Source: an uncultured Pelagibacteraceae bacterium (GTDB lineage Bacteria; Pseudomonadota; Alphaproteobacteria; Pelagibacterales; Pelagibacteraceae). Taken from it: a stretch of DNA of 64,000 nt. The notes under the pieces were generated by a model, which saw nothing but the letters and a program-made list of their open reading frames with translations, ran no database searches and was not told the origin of the DNA. Shown in pieces: positions 37,645 to 46,839 of this stretch. The stretch spans positions 124,001 to 188,000 of the forward strand of contig CACJNI010000002.1 in assembly GCA_902594705.1 (NCBI GenBank). The letters run 5' to 3'. Both the position numbers and the translations under genes were made by a program. Position 1 is the stretch's first letter, and each line of letters starts with the position of its first letter.

Positions 37645-38367
37645 TTAACCTTCAAAGTTAACATTTGTATAAACATTTTGTACATCATCCTCATCCTCAA
37701 GAGTTTCTAGAAATTTTGCCATATTTTGATTTTCTTCGCCTTTTAGAGATACTTTGTTTATAGGAAGCCACTCAATTTCAGTAGAGAGAAAATTTACAAT
37801 AACTTTTTCAAATTTTTTTTTTATCTCATATATTTCATCAATATCAGTATGTACTTCATGAAATTCATCACGAGAAATGCAGTCATTTGCACCCGACTCG
37901 ATTGCTAATTCAAAAATTTTATCTTTTTCAATTTCATTTTTGTCAATTTTAATTACACCCAATCTTTGAAAATTATGTGATGCGGACCCCTGCGTTCCCA
38001 AAGAACCGTTATTTTTTGAAAATATTGTTCTTATATTTGAAGCAGTTCTATTTTTGTTATCAGTCAATGCTTCAACTATTACAGCTGATTTACTCGGTCC
38101 AAAACCTTCATATCTAATATTTTCAAAATTTGATTGATCATTGTTAGAAGATTTCTCAATTGCTCTCTCAATATTTTCTTTTGGCATGTTAGCTGATCTG
38201 GCTGATTGTATTGCCGATCTTAGTCTCGAATTCATATCCGGGTTCTTATCTCCTAGTTTTGCAGCTACCGTAATTTCTCTAGATAGTTTAGAAAAAATTT
38301 TTGATCTCTGTTTGTCAGCTTTGCCTTTTTTATGTTTAATACCCGCCCAATGTGAATGTCCAGCCAT
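37645..38367 (-). CDS. yebC: YebC/TACO1-family protein
   Basis: YebC-family proteins bind nucleic acid or ribosome; described roles are transcriptional regulation and relief of ribosome stalling at proline stretches. The family's N-terminus MAGHSHWAGIKHKKGKADKQ starts at an ATG at 38367, which I chose over a longer open frame (to 38445) that would add 26 basic residues and run into ymdB. Other blocks: RSANMPKENIERAIEKS, YEGFGPSKSAVIVEALTDN and NRTASNIRTIFSKNNGSLG. The length is 240 residues. It precedes the ruvC-like gene with no spacer. Confidence 0.96.
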   Translation of the reverse strand: MAGHSHWAGIKHKKGKADKQRSKIFSKLSREITVAAKLGDKNPDMNSRLRSAIQSARSANMPKENIERAIEKSSNNDQSNFENIRYEGFGPSKSAVIVEALTDNKNRTASNIRTIFSKNNGSLGTQGSASHNFQRLGVIKIDKNEIEKDKIFELAIESGANDCISRDEFHEVHTDIDEIYEIKKKFEKVIVNFLSTEIEWLPINKVSLKGEENQNMAKFLETLEDEDDVQNVYTNVNFEG

Positions 38368-38369
38368 AA

Positions 38370-39176
38370 TTAATTTGAGTTTTTTAAACTTCCACCATAA
38401 ATGAAGCTTTCTATATTTTTTGCAAGTCCATTTCTTGCATCGCAATCTACAACTACACCACTCAGAGATGCTTCTCCGTTGGCAGGAAAATGTTTTACAG
38501 CTTCTTTTTTTAGAAATCTGTTAATTGAATTTTGTGCATTCATACCAATGACCGAGTCATAATCACCACACATTCCAGCATCAGTAATATAGCTAGTTCC
38601 ATTTTTTAGAACTCTTGCATCATTTGTTGGCACGTGTGTATGGGTACCTACAACTAAAGTTGCATATCCATCAAATAGATTACCCATAGCCATTTTTTCA
38701 CTTGTTATTTCACCATGAAAATCCACTATTAAAAAATCATAATCTTTTGAAATTTTTTTTTGTGCAATAAATTCAGTGGCAATTTTAAAAACATCATCAC
38801 ACTTTTTCATAAAAACATTACCCATAAGATTCAGTACACCAACTTTCAGATTTTTTTTTGAATTGAATATGGAAAAACCTTTACCAGGTAAATTTCCACT
38901 CATATTTATTGGTCTTAATAATTTTTTTTCAGTTTTTATATATTCATAGATTTCTTTTTGATCCCATACATGATTGCCTGTTGTAATTACATCTACACCT
39001 ACATTAAAAAGTTCATTAGCAATATTTTCAGTTAGACCAACACCTTCACTAGCTGCATTTTCACCGTTAACACAAACAAAATCTATACCTTTTTTTGAGA
39101 CTATATTTGGCAAGTTTTTTTTTACTGATTTAAAGCCTGCGTCTCCAACTATATCACCTAAAAATAAAATCTTCAT
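38370..39176 (-). CDS. YmdB-family metallophosphoesterase
   Basis: A 268-residue calcineurin-like phosphoesterase of the YmdB type (TIGR00282), some members of which hydrolyse 2',3'- or 3',5'-cyclic nucleotides. Metal-binding motifs: MKILFLGDIVGDAG, CVNGENAA, TGNHVWDQKEI, VDFHGEITSEK and VVGTHTHVPTND. The usual SGVVVD C-terminal motif (LSGVVVDCDARNG) is there. It lies 2 bp after the MTHFS gene and 2 bp before yebC. In vivo substrate not deducible. Confidence 0.93.
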   Translation of the reverse strand: MKILFLGDIVGDAGFKSVKKNLPNIVSKKGIDFVCVNGENAASEGVGLTENIANELFNVGVDVITTGNHVWDQKEIYEYIKTEKKLLRPINMSGNLPGKGFSIFNSKKNLKVGVLNLMGNVFMKKCDDVFKIATEFIAQKKISKDYDFLIVDFHGEITSEKMAMGNLFDGYATLVVGTHTHVPTNDARVLKNGTSYITDAGMCGDYDSVIGMNAQNSINRFLKKEAVKHFPANGEASLSGVVVDCDARNGLAKNIESFIYGGSLKNSN

Positions 39177-39178
39177 TT

Positions 39179-39718
39179 TTACATTAATTTTTCTGTCAAA
39201 ATTAAATCTAATTTTTTATCAAAATTTTCAACATTAATTTTATTAACTTTTTGATGTGAAAAAGCCAGTCCAATTGTTGTACATTTTTTAATTTGAGAAA
39301 TTTTTTCTAAATATCTATCATAAAATCCACCACCATAGCCAATTCTGTTCCTGAATTTATCAAAAGCAACTATTGGTACAAAAATTATATCTGGGTATAC
39401 TTTTTTCAATTTTTGTGGCTGAGGAATTCCTAAAGAGCTTATTGTTAAAGGATCATTTGGACTCCATTTATAAAAATCCATTTGATGATTTCTTTTTATA
39501 ATTGGCAACGAAATACTATAACCATTAGAATAAAATTTTTTTAGTATTTGCAAACAATCAAATTCGAAATTTATTGGAAAATAACCTCCAATAATTTTAT
39601 TTTTTGATAGATTAATTTTATTATGAAAACTATCTATAATATTATTGCCTATCTTGATTTCAAAATATTTTTTTTTTCTTAAATTAATAATTTTTTTTCT
39701 TATTTTAAATTTTGACAC
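39179..39718 (-). CDS. 5-formyltetrahydrofolate cyclo-ligase (MTHFS)
   Basis: Recycles 5-formyl-THF to 5,10-methenyl-THF with ATP. The diagnostic C-terminal motif is VAFDKFRNRIGYGGGFYDRYL, and GIPQPQK upstream is the family's substrate loop. I start the gene at GTG 39718 (SKFKIRKKIINLRKKKYFE), which matches the usual N-terminus and removes the 38-bp overlap with zapA that the open frame to 39763 (TTG) would create. The zapA-MTHFS order is conserved; the 6S RNA gene often found between them has no room here (7 bp). Confidence 0.9.
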   Translation of the reverse strand: MSKFKIRKKIINLRKKKYFEIKIGNNIIDSFHNKINLSKNKIIGGYFPINFEFDCLQILKKFYSNGYSISLPIIKRNHQMDFYKWSPNDPLTISSLGIPQPQKLKKVYPDIIFVPIVAFDKFRNRIGYGGGFYDRYLEKISQIKKCTTIGLAFSHQKVNKINVENFDKKLDLILTEKLM

Positions 39719-39725
39719 TGATATT

Positions 39726-40172
39726 TTATGAAACAGAAGTATTTGTGCTGTTTTTTTTAACAAAGTCTTCTATTTCTAAAGTTACTTTATCTATTAAATT
39801 TTCATAACTTGTTTTGTAGTTTTCAATATCATTCTCAAGTTCTTCTTGTGTTGAGCTTAAATTTTTAATTTCATTTTCTTTATTATCTTTATACTGATAA
39901 ACTAGGGATTTTAATTCTTTAAATTTTTCTTTTAATTCTTGAAGCTCTTTTTTTTGTGCATCTACTTTTTTTTTGGTTTCAAAATACTCATCCATGACTT
40001 TTATAGAAGATATTAGTAATAATTTATTCTCTCCAATATTTCCAAGATCAAATTTTAGATCATTAAATTTTTTATTTAAACTCATGGATAATTCTTCTAA
40101 ATGTTCCTCTTGACCATCTTCACAAGATAATAAATATTCTTTACCATTAAATTTTATATTTACATTTGCCAT
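39726..40172 (-). CDS. zapA: Cell division protein ZapA-like
   Basis: ZapA cross-links FtsZ filaments at mid-cell. A small N-terminal globular part (MANVNIKFNGKEYLLSCEDG, EEHLEELSMSLNKKF) is followed by a long coiled coil (about 60-140: KKELQELKEKFKELKSLVYQ). At 148 residues it is longer than the E. coli protein, the extra being coiled coil. It overlaps the upstream coiled-coil gene by 13 bp and precedes MTHFS. Family assignment is from the N-terminal domain and location. Confidence 0.88.
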   Translation of the reverse strand: MANVNIKFNGKEYLLSCEDGQEEHLEELSMSLNKKFNDLKFDLGNIGENKLLLISSIKVMDEYFETKKKVDAQKKELQELKEKFKELKSLVYQYKDNKENEIKNLSSTQEELENDIENYKTSYENLIDKVTLEIEDFVKKNSTNTSVS

Positions 40173-40483
40173 TTATCTATTTCTTCCAGTAAATTATCTG
40201 TTTCTTGATTTAATTCATCAATTTTTTCATTAAATTGATTTTCTTTTCTTTTTGAAGTTTCATAATCCTTTTTTAATTCATTTATTTGACTTCTAAGTTT
40301 TAAGTTTTCTTCTTCTAAGCTTTGGAGAGATGTGGTTATCTGTTTTTTTTCAATTTCTAATTGATTTTTTTGATCTTTTAAAATTGCAACATTATCTAAT
40401 TCTTCATTATGTTGAATATTTATCTCTCCTAATTTTTTTAAAGTATCCTTTAATTTTTTTTCTTTTTCATCAATGTTTTTCAT
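40160..40483 (-). CDS. Small coiled-coil protein upstream of zapA (DUF4164-like)
   Basis: About 107 residues, almost all one predicted coiled coil (NEELDNVAILKDQKNQLEIE, EENLKLRSQINELKKDYET). I start at the ATG 40483 (MKNIDEKEKKLKDTLKKLGE); a GTG at 40513 would add ten residues. The position, overlapping zapA by 13 bp and divergent from tkt, is that of the DUF4164/ZapB-like genes of alphaproteobacteria, so a divisome role is a reasonable guess; sequence alone does not identify it. Confidence 0.7.
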   Translation of the reverse strand: MKNIDEKEKKLKDTLKKLGEINIQHNEELDNVAILKDQKNQLEIEKKQITTSLQSLEEENLKLRSQINELKKDYETSKRKENQFNEKIDELNQETDNLLEEIDKWQM

Positions 40484-40535
40484 ATATATATCTATATTAA
40501 TAAATTGAATCACCTAAGTCTAGATAGGATACTTT

Positions 40536-42491
40536 TTGAAAAATATAGAAAAAAATTTATCAAATGCTATTCGTTTTTTGTCAATGGATGCGGTTCAAAA
40601 CGCTAATTCTGGTCACCCAGGTATGCCAATGGGTATGGCTGACGTTGCAACAATTTTATTTAAATATTTTCTAAAATTTAATCCAAAAAATCCAAACTGG
40701 CTTAATAGAGATAGATTTATTTTATCAGCTGGACATGGATCAATGTTGCTTTACTCGCTTTTGTACTTAACTGGGTATAAAAGTGTATCGCTTAACGACA
40801 TCAAGAAATTTAGACAACTAAATTCAATTTGTGCTGGACACCCAGAGTATCACCCAAACTCTGGGATTGAAACAACAACTGGTCCTTTGGGTCAAGGAAT
40901 TGCAAATTCTGTGGGTTTTGCAATTGCAGAAGAAATTTTAAAGAAAAAATTAGGAAGTAATTTAATAAATCACAAGACCTATGTCTTGGCTGGTGATGGG
41001 TGTCTTATGGAAGGGATTAGTCACGAAGCAATGAGTCTAGCTGGTCACCTTAGACTTAGTAATCTTATAATGCTTTTTGATAATAATTCTATTTCAATAG
41101 ATGGTCCGACTAGTTTAGCGGTCTCAGATGATTATAAAAACAGATTTAAAAGTTATGGATGGAATTATATTTTAATCAATGGGCATAATTACAGAGAAAT
41201 TTATAATGCATTAAAAAAAGCTCAAAAATCAAAAAAACCAACTGTAATTTCATGCAAAACGAAAATAGGATTTGGATCTCCAAATAAAGGTGGAAAGGCC
41301 TCTTCTCATGGAAGTCCTCTTGGAATAGATGAAATAAAGTTAGTTAGAAAAAAATTAGATTGGGATTATAAACCATTTAAAATACCTCAAAGAGTTATAA
41401 CTGATTGGAGAAAAATTGGAGAAAAAGGTGTTAAAAAAGAAAAAATATGGAATAAAACTTTTAGCAAACACAAACAAAAATTTAAAATTATTATAAAAAA
41501 TAAATTCTCGAGTTCAATTATAAAACAAAAAAAAGATGCAATAAAAAATTTTAAGACTATAGCTACGAGGAAATCCTCAGAAGAATTTTTATCAACTATA
41601 TTAAAAGAGAGAAATACTTTAATTGGTGGCTCTGCTGATTTAGCGGGATCAAACAATACAAAAACTAAGTTACATAAAATTATTAATTCAAGTAACTTTG
41701 GTGGTAATTATATTCACTATGGTGTTAGAGAACACGCAATGAGTGGAATAATGAATGGATTAGCTCTTCATAGTAATTTTATTCCTTATGGAGGTACTTT
41801 TTTAATATTTTCAGACTATTGCAAACCTTCAATAAGACTGTCTGCTATAATGAAACAGAAGGTAATTTATATAATGACACATGACTCAATAGGACTTGGA
41901 GAAGATGGGCCTACGCATCAACCAGTAGAGCAACTTGCTGCTTTAAGATCTATTCCTAATTTAAACGTTTTAAGGCCAGCAGATCAAACTGAAACAATTG
42001 AATGTTGGGATATTGCTTTAAACAGCAACAAAACACCTAGCATATTAGCTTTAACTAGACAAAACTTAAAACCCATAAGAAAGAATTTTAGCAAAAAAAA
42101 TCAATGCTCTATGGGAGCTTACGAGGTTTTGAGGACTGGAAAAAATATAGATTTAACTATTTTAGCCTCAGGATCAGAGGTTAATCTTGCAATTGAGACT
42201 AGTCATAAATTGGCCAAACAAAAAATTTATTCAAAAGTAATATCAATGCCTTGCCAAGAAATTTTTGACAAACAAAACAAGAGCTATAAAAATAAAATCT
42301 TAAAAGAAAGCATAAACACTTTTTCAATTGAGGCAGGATCAAAAATGTCTTGGGAAAAGTATATTGAGAAGGGCTTGTCTTTTTCAATAGAAGACTTTGG
42401 CAAAAGCGCTCCTTATAAAAAAGTCTATGATCATTTTGGTTTAAGTAGTGAAAAAATTAGTAAAAAAATTAAATTTTATATAAAAAAATGA
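40536..42491 (+). CDS. tkt: Transketolase
   Basis: TKT moves two-carbon units between sugar phosphates using thiamine diphosphate. The start is TTG at 40536: the conserved LSNAIRFLSMDAVQNANSGH requires codons upstream of the first ATG, and no other usual start fits. Motifs: SGHPGMPMGMADVA, GPLGQGIANSVG, the ThDP site GDGCLMEGISHEAMSLAGH and HDSIGLGEDGPTHQPVEQL. At 651 residues it is normal. It heads a tkt-gap-pgk-fba cluster; gap overlaps its stop by 4 bp. It diverges from the coiled-coil gene across about 50 bp. Confidence 0.98.
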   Translation: MKNIEKNLSNAIRFLSMDAVQNANSGHPGMPMGMADVATILFKYFLKFNPKNPNWLNRDRFILSAGHGSMLLYSLLYLTGYKSVSLNDIKKFRQLNSICAGHPEYHPNSGIETTTGPLGQGIANSVGFAIAEEILKKKLGSNLINHKTYVLAGDGCLMEGISHEAMSLAGHLRLSNLIMLFDNNSISIDGPTSLAVSDDYKNRFKSYGWNYILINGHNYREIYNALKKAQKSKKPTVISCKTKIGFGSPNKGGKASSHGSPLGIDEIKLVRKKLDWDYKPFKIPQRVITDWRKIGEKGVKKEKIWNKTFSKHKQKFKIIIKNKFSSSIIKQKKDAIKNFKTIATRKSSEEFLSTILKERNTLIGGSADLAGSNNTKTKLHKIINSSNFGGNYIHYGVREHAMSGIMNGLALHSNFIPYGGTFLIFSDYCKPSIRLSAIMKQKVIYIMTHDSIGLGEDGPTHQPVEQLAALRSIPNLNVLRPADQTETIECWDIALNSNKTPSILALTRQNLKPIRKNFSKKNQCSMGAYEVLRTGKNIDLTILASGSEVNLAIETSHKLAKQKIYSKVISMPCQEIFDKQNKSYKNKILKESINTFSIEAGSKMSWEKYIEKGLSFSIEDFGKSAPYKKVYDHFGLSSEKISKKIKFYIKK

Positions 42492-43495
42492 CAATAAAAG
42501 TTGGCATTAACGGTATGGGAAGAATTGGCAGAATGATTGTGAGGTCAATTTATGAAAATTATAAAGGTAAAATAATTATCAAACATATTAATAATAGATC
42601 GAGCTCTGAAATTTGTGCAAATTTATTAAAATATGATTCAATTCATGGTAATTTTAGTTCTCTAGTAAAGTCTGGAGGAAATTACATAAAAATAAATAAA
42701 GAAAAAATATCATACACGCAACACTCTATGATTAAAGATATAAAGTGGAAAAAATATGGTGTAGATTACGTTTTTGAGTGCACGGGTAAGTTTAATTCTA
42801 AAGATCAATTATTACCTCATATAGAAAATGGGGTAAAAAAAGTTATTGTATCGGCCCCATGTAAAATGGCAGATAAAACTATAGTTTTTGGCGTAAATCA
42901 TAAGAAGATAAATAAGAATGATAGAATTATTTCAGCAGCTTCTTGCACAACAAATTGCTTAGCTCCTGTTGCAGACGTAATTAATAAAAATTTTATAATT
43001 CTTAATGGTTTTATGACAACTATACATTCTTTTACAAGTGATCAAAGAATATTAGATAATTCTCACAAAGATCCAAGAAGAGCGAGATCTGCAAGTCAAT
43101 CAATTGTACCCACATCTACTGGCGCATCAAAAGCTATTGGTGAGATTATACCCTCATTAAAAGGCAAGCTAGAGGGGATAGCAATGAGAGTGCCAACACC
43201 AAATGTTTCACTAATAGAATTTATATTCAATGTAAAAAAAAATATTACCTTAAATAAATTAAATAACTCATTATTTTCAGCTTCTAAAACGAAACTTAAA
43301 AATATTCTAAATGTTACAGATGAGAAGCTAGTTTCAGTTGATTTTAATCACAATAGTGCATCTGCAATCATAGACTCTTCACTTACTAATGTAGTTGGTA
43401 ATAAAATGGGTAAAATTTCAGCTTGGTATGATAATGAATGGGGTTTCTCGAATAGAATGTGTGATATTGCTGAGCATGTAAGCAAGATCAAATAA
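42488..43495 (+). CDS. gap: Glyceraldehyde-3-phosphate dehydrogenase
   Basis: GAPDH links glyceraldehyde-3-P and 1,3-bisphosphoglycerate with NAD(P). The Rossmann start is VGINGMGRIGRMIVRSIYEN; the catalytic cysteine is in ISAASCTTNCLAPVADVI (Cys near 153); TPTSTGASKAIGEIIPSLKG-like text (VPTSTGASKAIG) and the C-terminal WYDNEWGFSNRM complete the family set. At 335 residues it is typical. It overlaps tkt by 4 bp and shares one base with pgk, so translation is coupled. Confidence 0.98.
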   Translation: MTIKVGINGMGRIGRMIVRSIYENYKGKIIIKHINNRSSSEICANLLKYDSIHGNFSSLVKSGGNYIKINKEKISYTQHSMIKDIKWKKYGVDYVFECTGKFNSKDQLLPHIENGVKKVIVSAPCKMADKTIVFGVNHKKINKNDRIISAASCTTNCLAPVADVINKNFIILNGFMTTIHSFTSDQRILDNSHKDPRRARSASQSIVPTSTGASKAIGEIIPSLKGKLEGIAMRVPTPNVSLIEFIFNVKKNITLNKLNNSLFSASKTKLKNILNVTDEKLVSVDFNHNSASAIIDSSLTNVVGNKMGKISAWYDNEWGFSNRMCDIAEHVSKIK

Positions 43496-44667
43496 TGAAA
43501 TCCATTGAAAATATAGAAAATATTAAAAATAAAAGAGTAATTCTTAGACTTGATTTAAATGTTCCAATAAAAAATGGAAAAATTACAGACTCTAACCGGA
43601 TTGATAAGGTTATGCCTACACTAGAATTTCTATTAAAAAAAAAAGCAAAGATTATTATAATTTCTCATGTTGGAAGGCCAAAAGGTAAAATAGTTAAGGA
43701 ACTTTCTCTAGAATTGATATCGTTGTATATTAAAAGTAAAATTAAAAAAGAAGTATCATTGCTCAAAGAAAACATTTTTAATTTAAATAAAGAAGAAATT
43801 TTTAAGAATACAAATAATGAGTTGGTAATACTTGAAAATATCAGATTTTATCCCGAAGAAGAGGCCAACGATGATAAATTTTCAAAGAAATTAGCGAGCT
43901 TAGGTGAAATATACGTTAATGATGCATTTTCGTGTTCGCACAGAGATCATGCCTCCGTATCAAAAATAACAAAGTATATCCCATCATATAGCGGAATTCA
44001 AATTAATGCAGAGGTAAATGCTCTCAATAAGATAACTTCTGAAATAAAAAAGCCCATAACATGTATAATTGGTGGATCTAAAATATCTTCTAAAATAAAT
44101 ATAATAAAAAATTTAATACCAAAATTTAATAGCATTATAATAGCTGGTGCAATGGCAAACAATATATTGAAATACAAAGGTTTAAAAATTGGTAACTCTG
44201 TTTATGAAAAAAATATTGATTACATAATTCAAGAAATTTTCACATATGCTGAAAAAAATAAATGTAAAATATATTTTCCCAAAGATGTTAAAATTGGAAA
44301 AAAATTGAACGATAAATCTTTTGAAAAAGATTTTAAAGATATTGAAGACGATGATATGATACTTGATGTAGGATCAAAAACATTAGTTGAAATAAAAAGA
44401 GTTATTGATGATTCCTCAACAATATTATGGAACGGACCATTAGGTTACTTTGAAAATGCGAACTTTTCATTAGGAAGCTCAGAAGTTGCAAAATATATAG
44501 CTAACAGAGGGAACAAAATATTTTCAGTAGTTGGTGGAGGCGATACGGTGGCAGTAATTAATTCACTAAATATGAAAAATAAATTTAATTTTGTTTCAAC
44601 TGCAGGTGGAGCATTTTTAGAATATCTTGAAGGCAAAGTTCTCCCTGGTATAAAAGCATTAAATTAA
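43495..44667 (+). CDS. pgk: Phosphoglycerate kinase
   Basis: PGK transfers phosphate between 1,3-BPG and ADP. RLDLNVPIKNGKITDSNRID, ISHVGRPKGK, LENIRFYPEEEAND, VNDAFSCSHRDHASV and the nucleotide end GGGDTVAVI with STAGGAFLEYLEGKVLPG are present. At 390 residues it is typical. It begins at the last base of gap and ends immediately before fba (no spacer). Confidence 0.98.
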   Translation: MKSIENIENIKNKRVILRLDLNVPIKNGKITDSNRIDKVMPTLEFLLKKKAKIIIISHVGRPKGKIVKELSLELISLYIKSKIKKEVSLLKENIFNLNKEEIFKNTNNELVILENIRFYPEEEANDDKFSKKLASLGEIYVNDAFSCSHRDHASVSKITKYIPSYSGIQINAEVNALNKITSEIKKPITCIIGGSKISSKINIIKNLIPKFNSIIIAGAMANNILKYKGLKIGNSVYEKNIDYIIQEIFTYAEKNKCKIYFPKDVKIGKKLNDKSFEKDFKDIEDDDMILDVGSKTLVEIKRVIDDSSTILWNGPLGYFENANFSLGSSEVAKYIANRGNKIFSVVGGGDTVAVINSLNMKNKFNFVSTAGGAFLEYLEGKVLPGIKALN

Positions 44668-45681
44668 ATGTCTGAACTAAACAAAATTGCTCTTCAAATA
44701 TTATCGAATGGCAAAGGTATACTTGCAGCAGATGAAAGTACAGCTACAATGACAAAAAGATTAGATTCAGTAAATGTAAATTCTAACGAAAAAAATAGAC
44801 TACTGTTTAGACAAACTCTTTTTTCATCTTTATCAATGAAAGAATGCATAGGTGGAGTAATACTATACGACGAAACAATAAGACAAAAAACTTCCGATGG
44901 AAAAACAATACCTGAATTAATAAACTCAAGTGGTTCATTAACTGGTATTAAAGTTGATACAGGGGCCAAAACATTAGCGGGATCTAAAGAAGAAAAAATT
45001 ACTGAAGGTTTAGACGGTTTGAGGGAAAGACTAAAAGATTATTATAAACTTGGAGCCAGATTTACAAAGTGGAGGGGGGTCTATTCAATATCAGATCAAT
45101 ATCCAAGTAAATTATCTATTTCAGTAAATGCTCATGCATTAGCAAGATATGCCTCCTTAGTTCAAGAAGCAGGGATGGTTCCAATAGTTGAGCCAGAAGT
45201 TTTAATGGATGGAAACCATTCAGCTAAAGATTGTCTGAATAAAACCTCTGAAGTAATCAGAAAATGTTATGAAGAATTAGAATTGCACAATGTTAATTTA
45301 AAAGGAACAATATTAAAACCAAATATGATTTTACCCGGAAATAAATCTGGTGAAAAATTATCTAGTGAGGAAATAGCAGAACTTACATTAGAATGTTTGA
45401 ATAATAATGTTCCTTCATCAGTACCTGGTATAGCTTTTCTCTCAGGAGGTCAAACTGAGATAGAAGCAACAGCTAACCTCAACGAAATAAATATTAAGAA
45501 CAATACAGATTTTATAATGACTTATTCTTATGGAAGAGCTCTACAACAAAGTGCACTTAAATTTTGGTCTAAAGATACAAATAATATAACTGGAACACAG
45601 GAAATATTTGATCATAGAGCTAAAATGTGTACTTTAGCTGCACAGGGAAAATGGTCAAAAAATCTTGAAAATAAGAAATAA
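44668..45681 (+). CDS. fba: Class I fructose-bisphosphate aldolase
   Basis: Class I aldolases use a Schiff-base lysine. The 337-residue protein opens with LSNGKGILAADESTATMTKR and has KWRGVYSI, NAHALARYASLVQEAGMVPI, EPEVLMDG and the lysine motif LKGTILKPNMILPG; FLSGGQTEIEAT and TYSYGRALQQSALKFW close it. It resembles the eukaryote-like (vertebrate/plant-type) class I enzymes, as in other SAR11 relatives, rather than the class II metal enzymes. With pgk and gap it can run in either direction; no phosphofructokinase is in the window. Confidence 0.96.
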   Translation: MSELNKIALQILSNGKGILAADESTATMTKRLDSVNVNSNEKNRLLFRQTLFSSLSMKECIGGVILYDETIRQKTSDGKTIPELINSSGSLTGIKVDTGAKTLAGSKEEKITEGLDGLRERLKDYYKLGARFTKWRGVYSISDQYPSKLSISVNAHALARYASLVQEAGMVPIVEPEVLMDGNHSAKDCLNKTSEVIRKCYEELELHNVNLKGTILKPNMILPGNKSGEKLSSEEIAELTLECLNNNVPSSVPGIAFLSGGQTEIEATANLNEINIKNNTDFIMTYSYGRALQQSALKFWSKDTNNITGTQEIFDHRAKMCTLAAQGKWSKNLENKK

Positions 45682-46282
45682 GAAATTCATATATTTAATA
45701 TCTCCAAATAAAATTAAAAATAAATCATTTTATTATAGTTTAAATTTAGTTTTAAAATCTAAAAAAATAAATTTTTTTCAATTAAGGTTAAAAAAAGAAA
45801 GTATTAAAAAAAAACTCATTATTGCAAAAAAAATATTAAAAATTTGTAAAAAAAATAAAGTAAAATTTATTGTTAATGATGACCCTTATCTTGCTTTGAA
45901 AGTAAATGCAGATGGTTGTCACTTAGGCCAGAAAGATATGAATGTTATAGAAGCAAAAAAAATTTTAAAAAACAAAATAATTGGTGTAACTTGTCATAAT
46001 TCAATCAAACTTGCCAAAAAAGCTTTAATAAATGGTGCGAACTATATTGCTTTAGGGGCATTCTATAAAACTAAAACAAAAAAAGTGAGATTTAATGCAG
46101 ATATTAATACTTTAATCAAAATTAAGAAATCAGTAAATTTGCCTGTCGTTGCTATAGGAGGAATACATGATAAGAATTATAAAAAACTTCTATTAAATAA
46201 AGCAGATTTTTTAGCTATTTCAAGCTACATTTGGAATAATAAAAAATTTAAACCACATCAAGCAATAAAAAGTTTAACATGA
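45665..46282 (+). CDS. thiE: Thiamine-phosphate synthase-like protein (ThiE family)
   Basis: ThiE joins HMP-PP and thiazole phosphate. Elements seen: FFQLRLKK at the first barrel strands, FIVNDDPYLALKVNADGCHL with the NDD and GCHLGQKDM pyrophosphate-binding segments, IIGVTCHN, GANYIALGAFYKTKTK and VVAIGGIHDKN. At 205 residues it is close to usual. The start is TTG at 45665, overlapping fba by 17 bp; no ATG lies near. A TenI-like protein is the alternative, but the HMP-PP loop favours ThiE. efp overlaps its end by 4 bp. Confidence 0.85.
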   Translation: MKIRNKKFIYLISPNKIKNKSFYYSLNLVLKSKKINFFQLRLKKESIKKKLIIAKKILKICKKNKVKFIVNDDPYLALKVNADGCHLGQKDMNVIEAKKILKNKIIGVTCHNSIKLAKKALINGANYIALGAFYKTKTKKVRFNADINTLIKIKKSVNLPVVAIGGIHDKNYKKLLLNKADFLAISSYIWNNKKFKPHQAIKSLT

Positions 46283-46839
46283 AAATTAATGCAACTGAAA
46301 TAAGAGTAGGGATGATATTAGAATATAAGAATGATTTATGGGAAGTATTGAAAACTAATCATGTCAAACCTGGGAAAGGTGGGGCGTTTGCACAAGTTGA
46401 AATGAAAAGTCTTATGAAAAATACAAAAATAAATGAAAGATTTAGATCAAGTGAAACTATAGAAAAGGCATCGCTCGACGAGATAAAATATAATTTTTTA
46501 TACAGTGATGAAAATGACTTTTATTTTATGAATCCAAATAGCTTTGAACAAATTAATATAAACAAAAATATTATGGGGGAAAAAGGTAAAATGTTAGTAG
46601 AAAATTTGGAAGTTCTGATTAATTTTTATAATGACAAACCATTAAATATTATTCTTCCAAATCAAATTACTTGTAAAGTAGAATCAACAGAGGTAGCTTT
46701 AAAAGGACAAACTGTTTCTTCCTCTTATAAGCCAGCAAAACTTGATAATGGAGTTAATATTCAAGTACCTCCATTTATAGAAAATGGGGATACAATTGTA
46801 TTTGACACTAGAACAATGGAATATATAAAAAAAATTTAA
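46279..46839 (+). CDS. efp: Elongation factor P
   Basis: EF-P binds stalled ribosomes at proline stretches. The modifiable lysine is K33 in HVKPGKGGAFAQVEMKSL; the C-terminal OB fold shows LKGQTVSSSYKPAKLDNGV and VPPFIENGDTIVFDTRTMEY. At 186 residues it is typical. It overlaps thiE by 4 bp and precedes suhB with no spacer. No EpmA/EpmB-type modification gene is in the window. Confidence 0.97.
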   Translation: MKINATEIRVGMILEYKNDLWEVLKTNHVKPGKGGAFAQVEMKSLMKNTKINERFRSSETIEKASLDEIKYNFLYSDENDFYFMNPNSFEQININKNIMGEKGKMLVENLEVLINFYNDKPLNIILPNQITCKVESTEVALKGQTVSSSYKPAKLDNGVNIQVPPFIENGDTIVFDTRTMEYIKKI

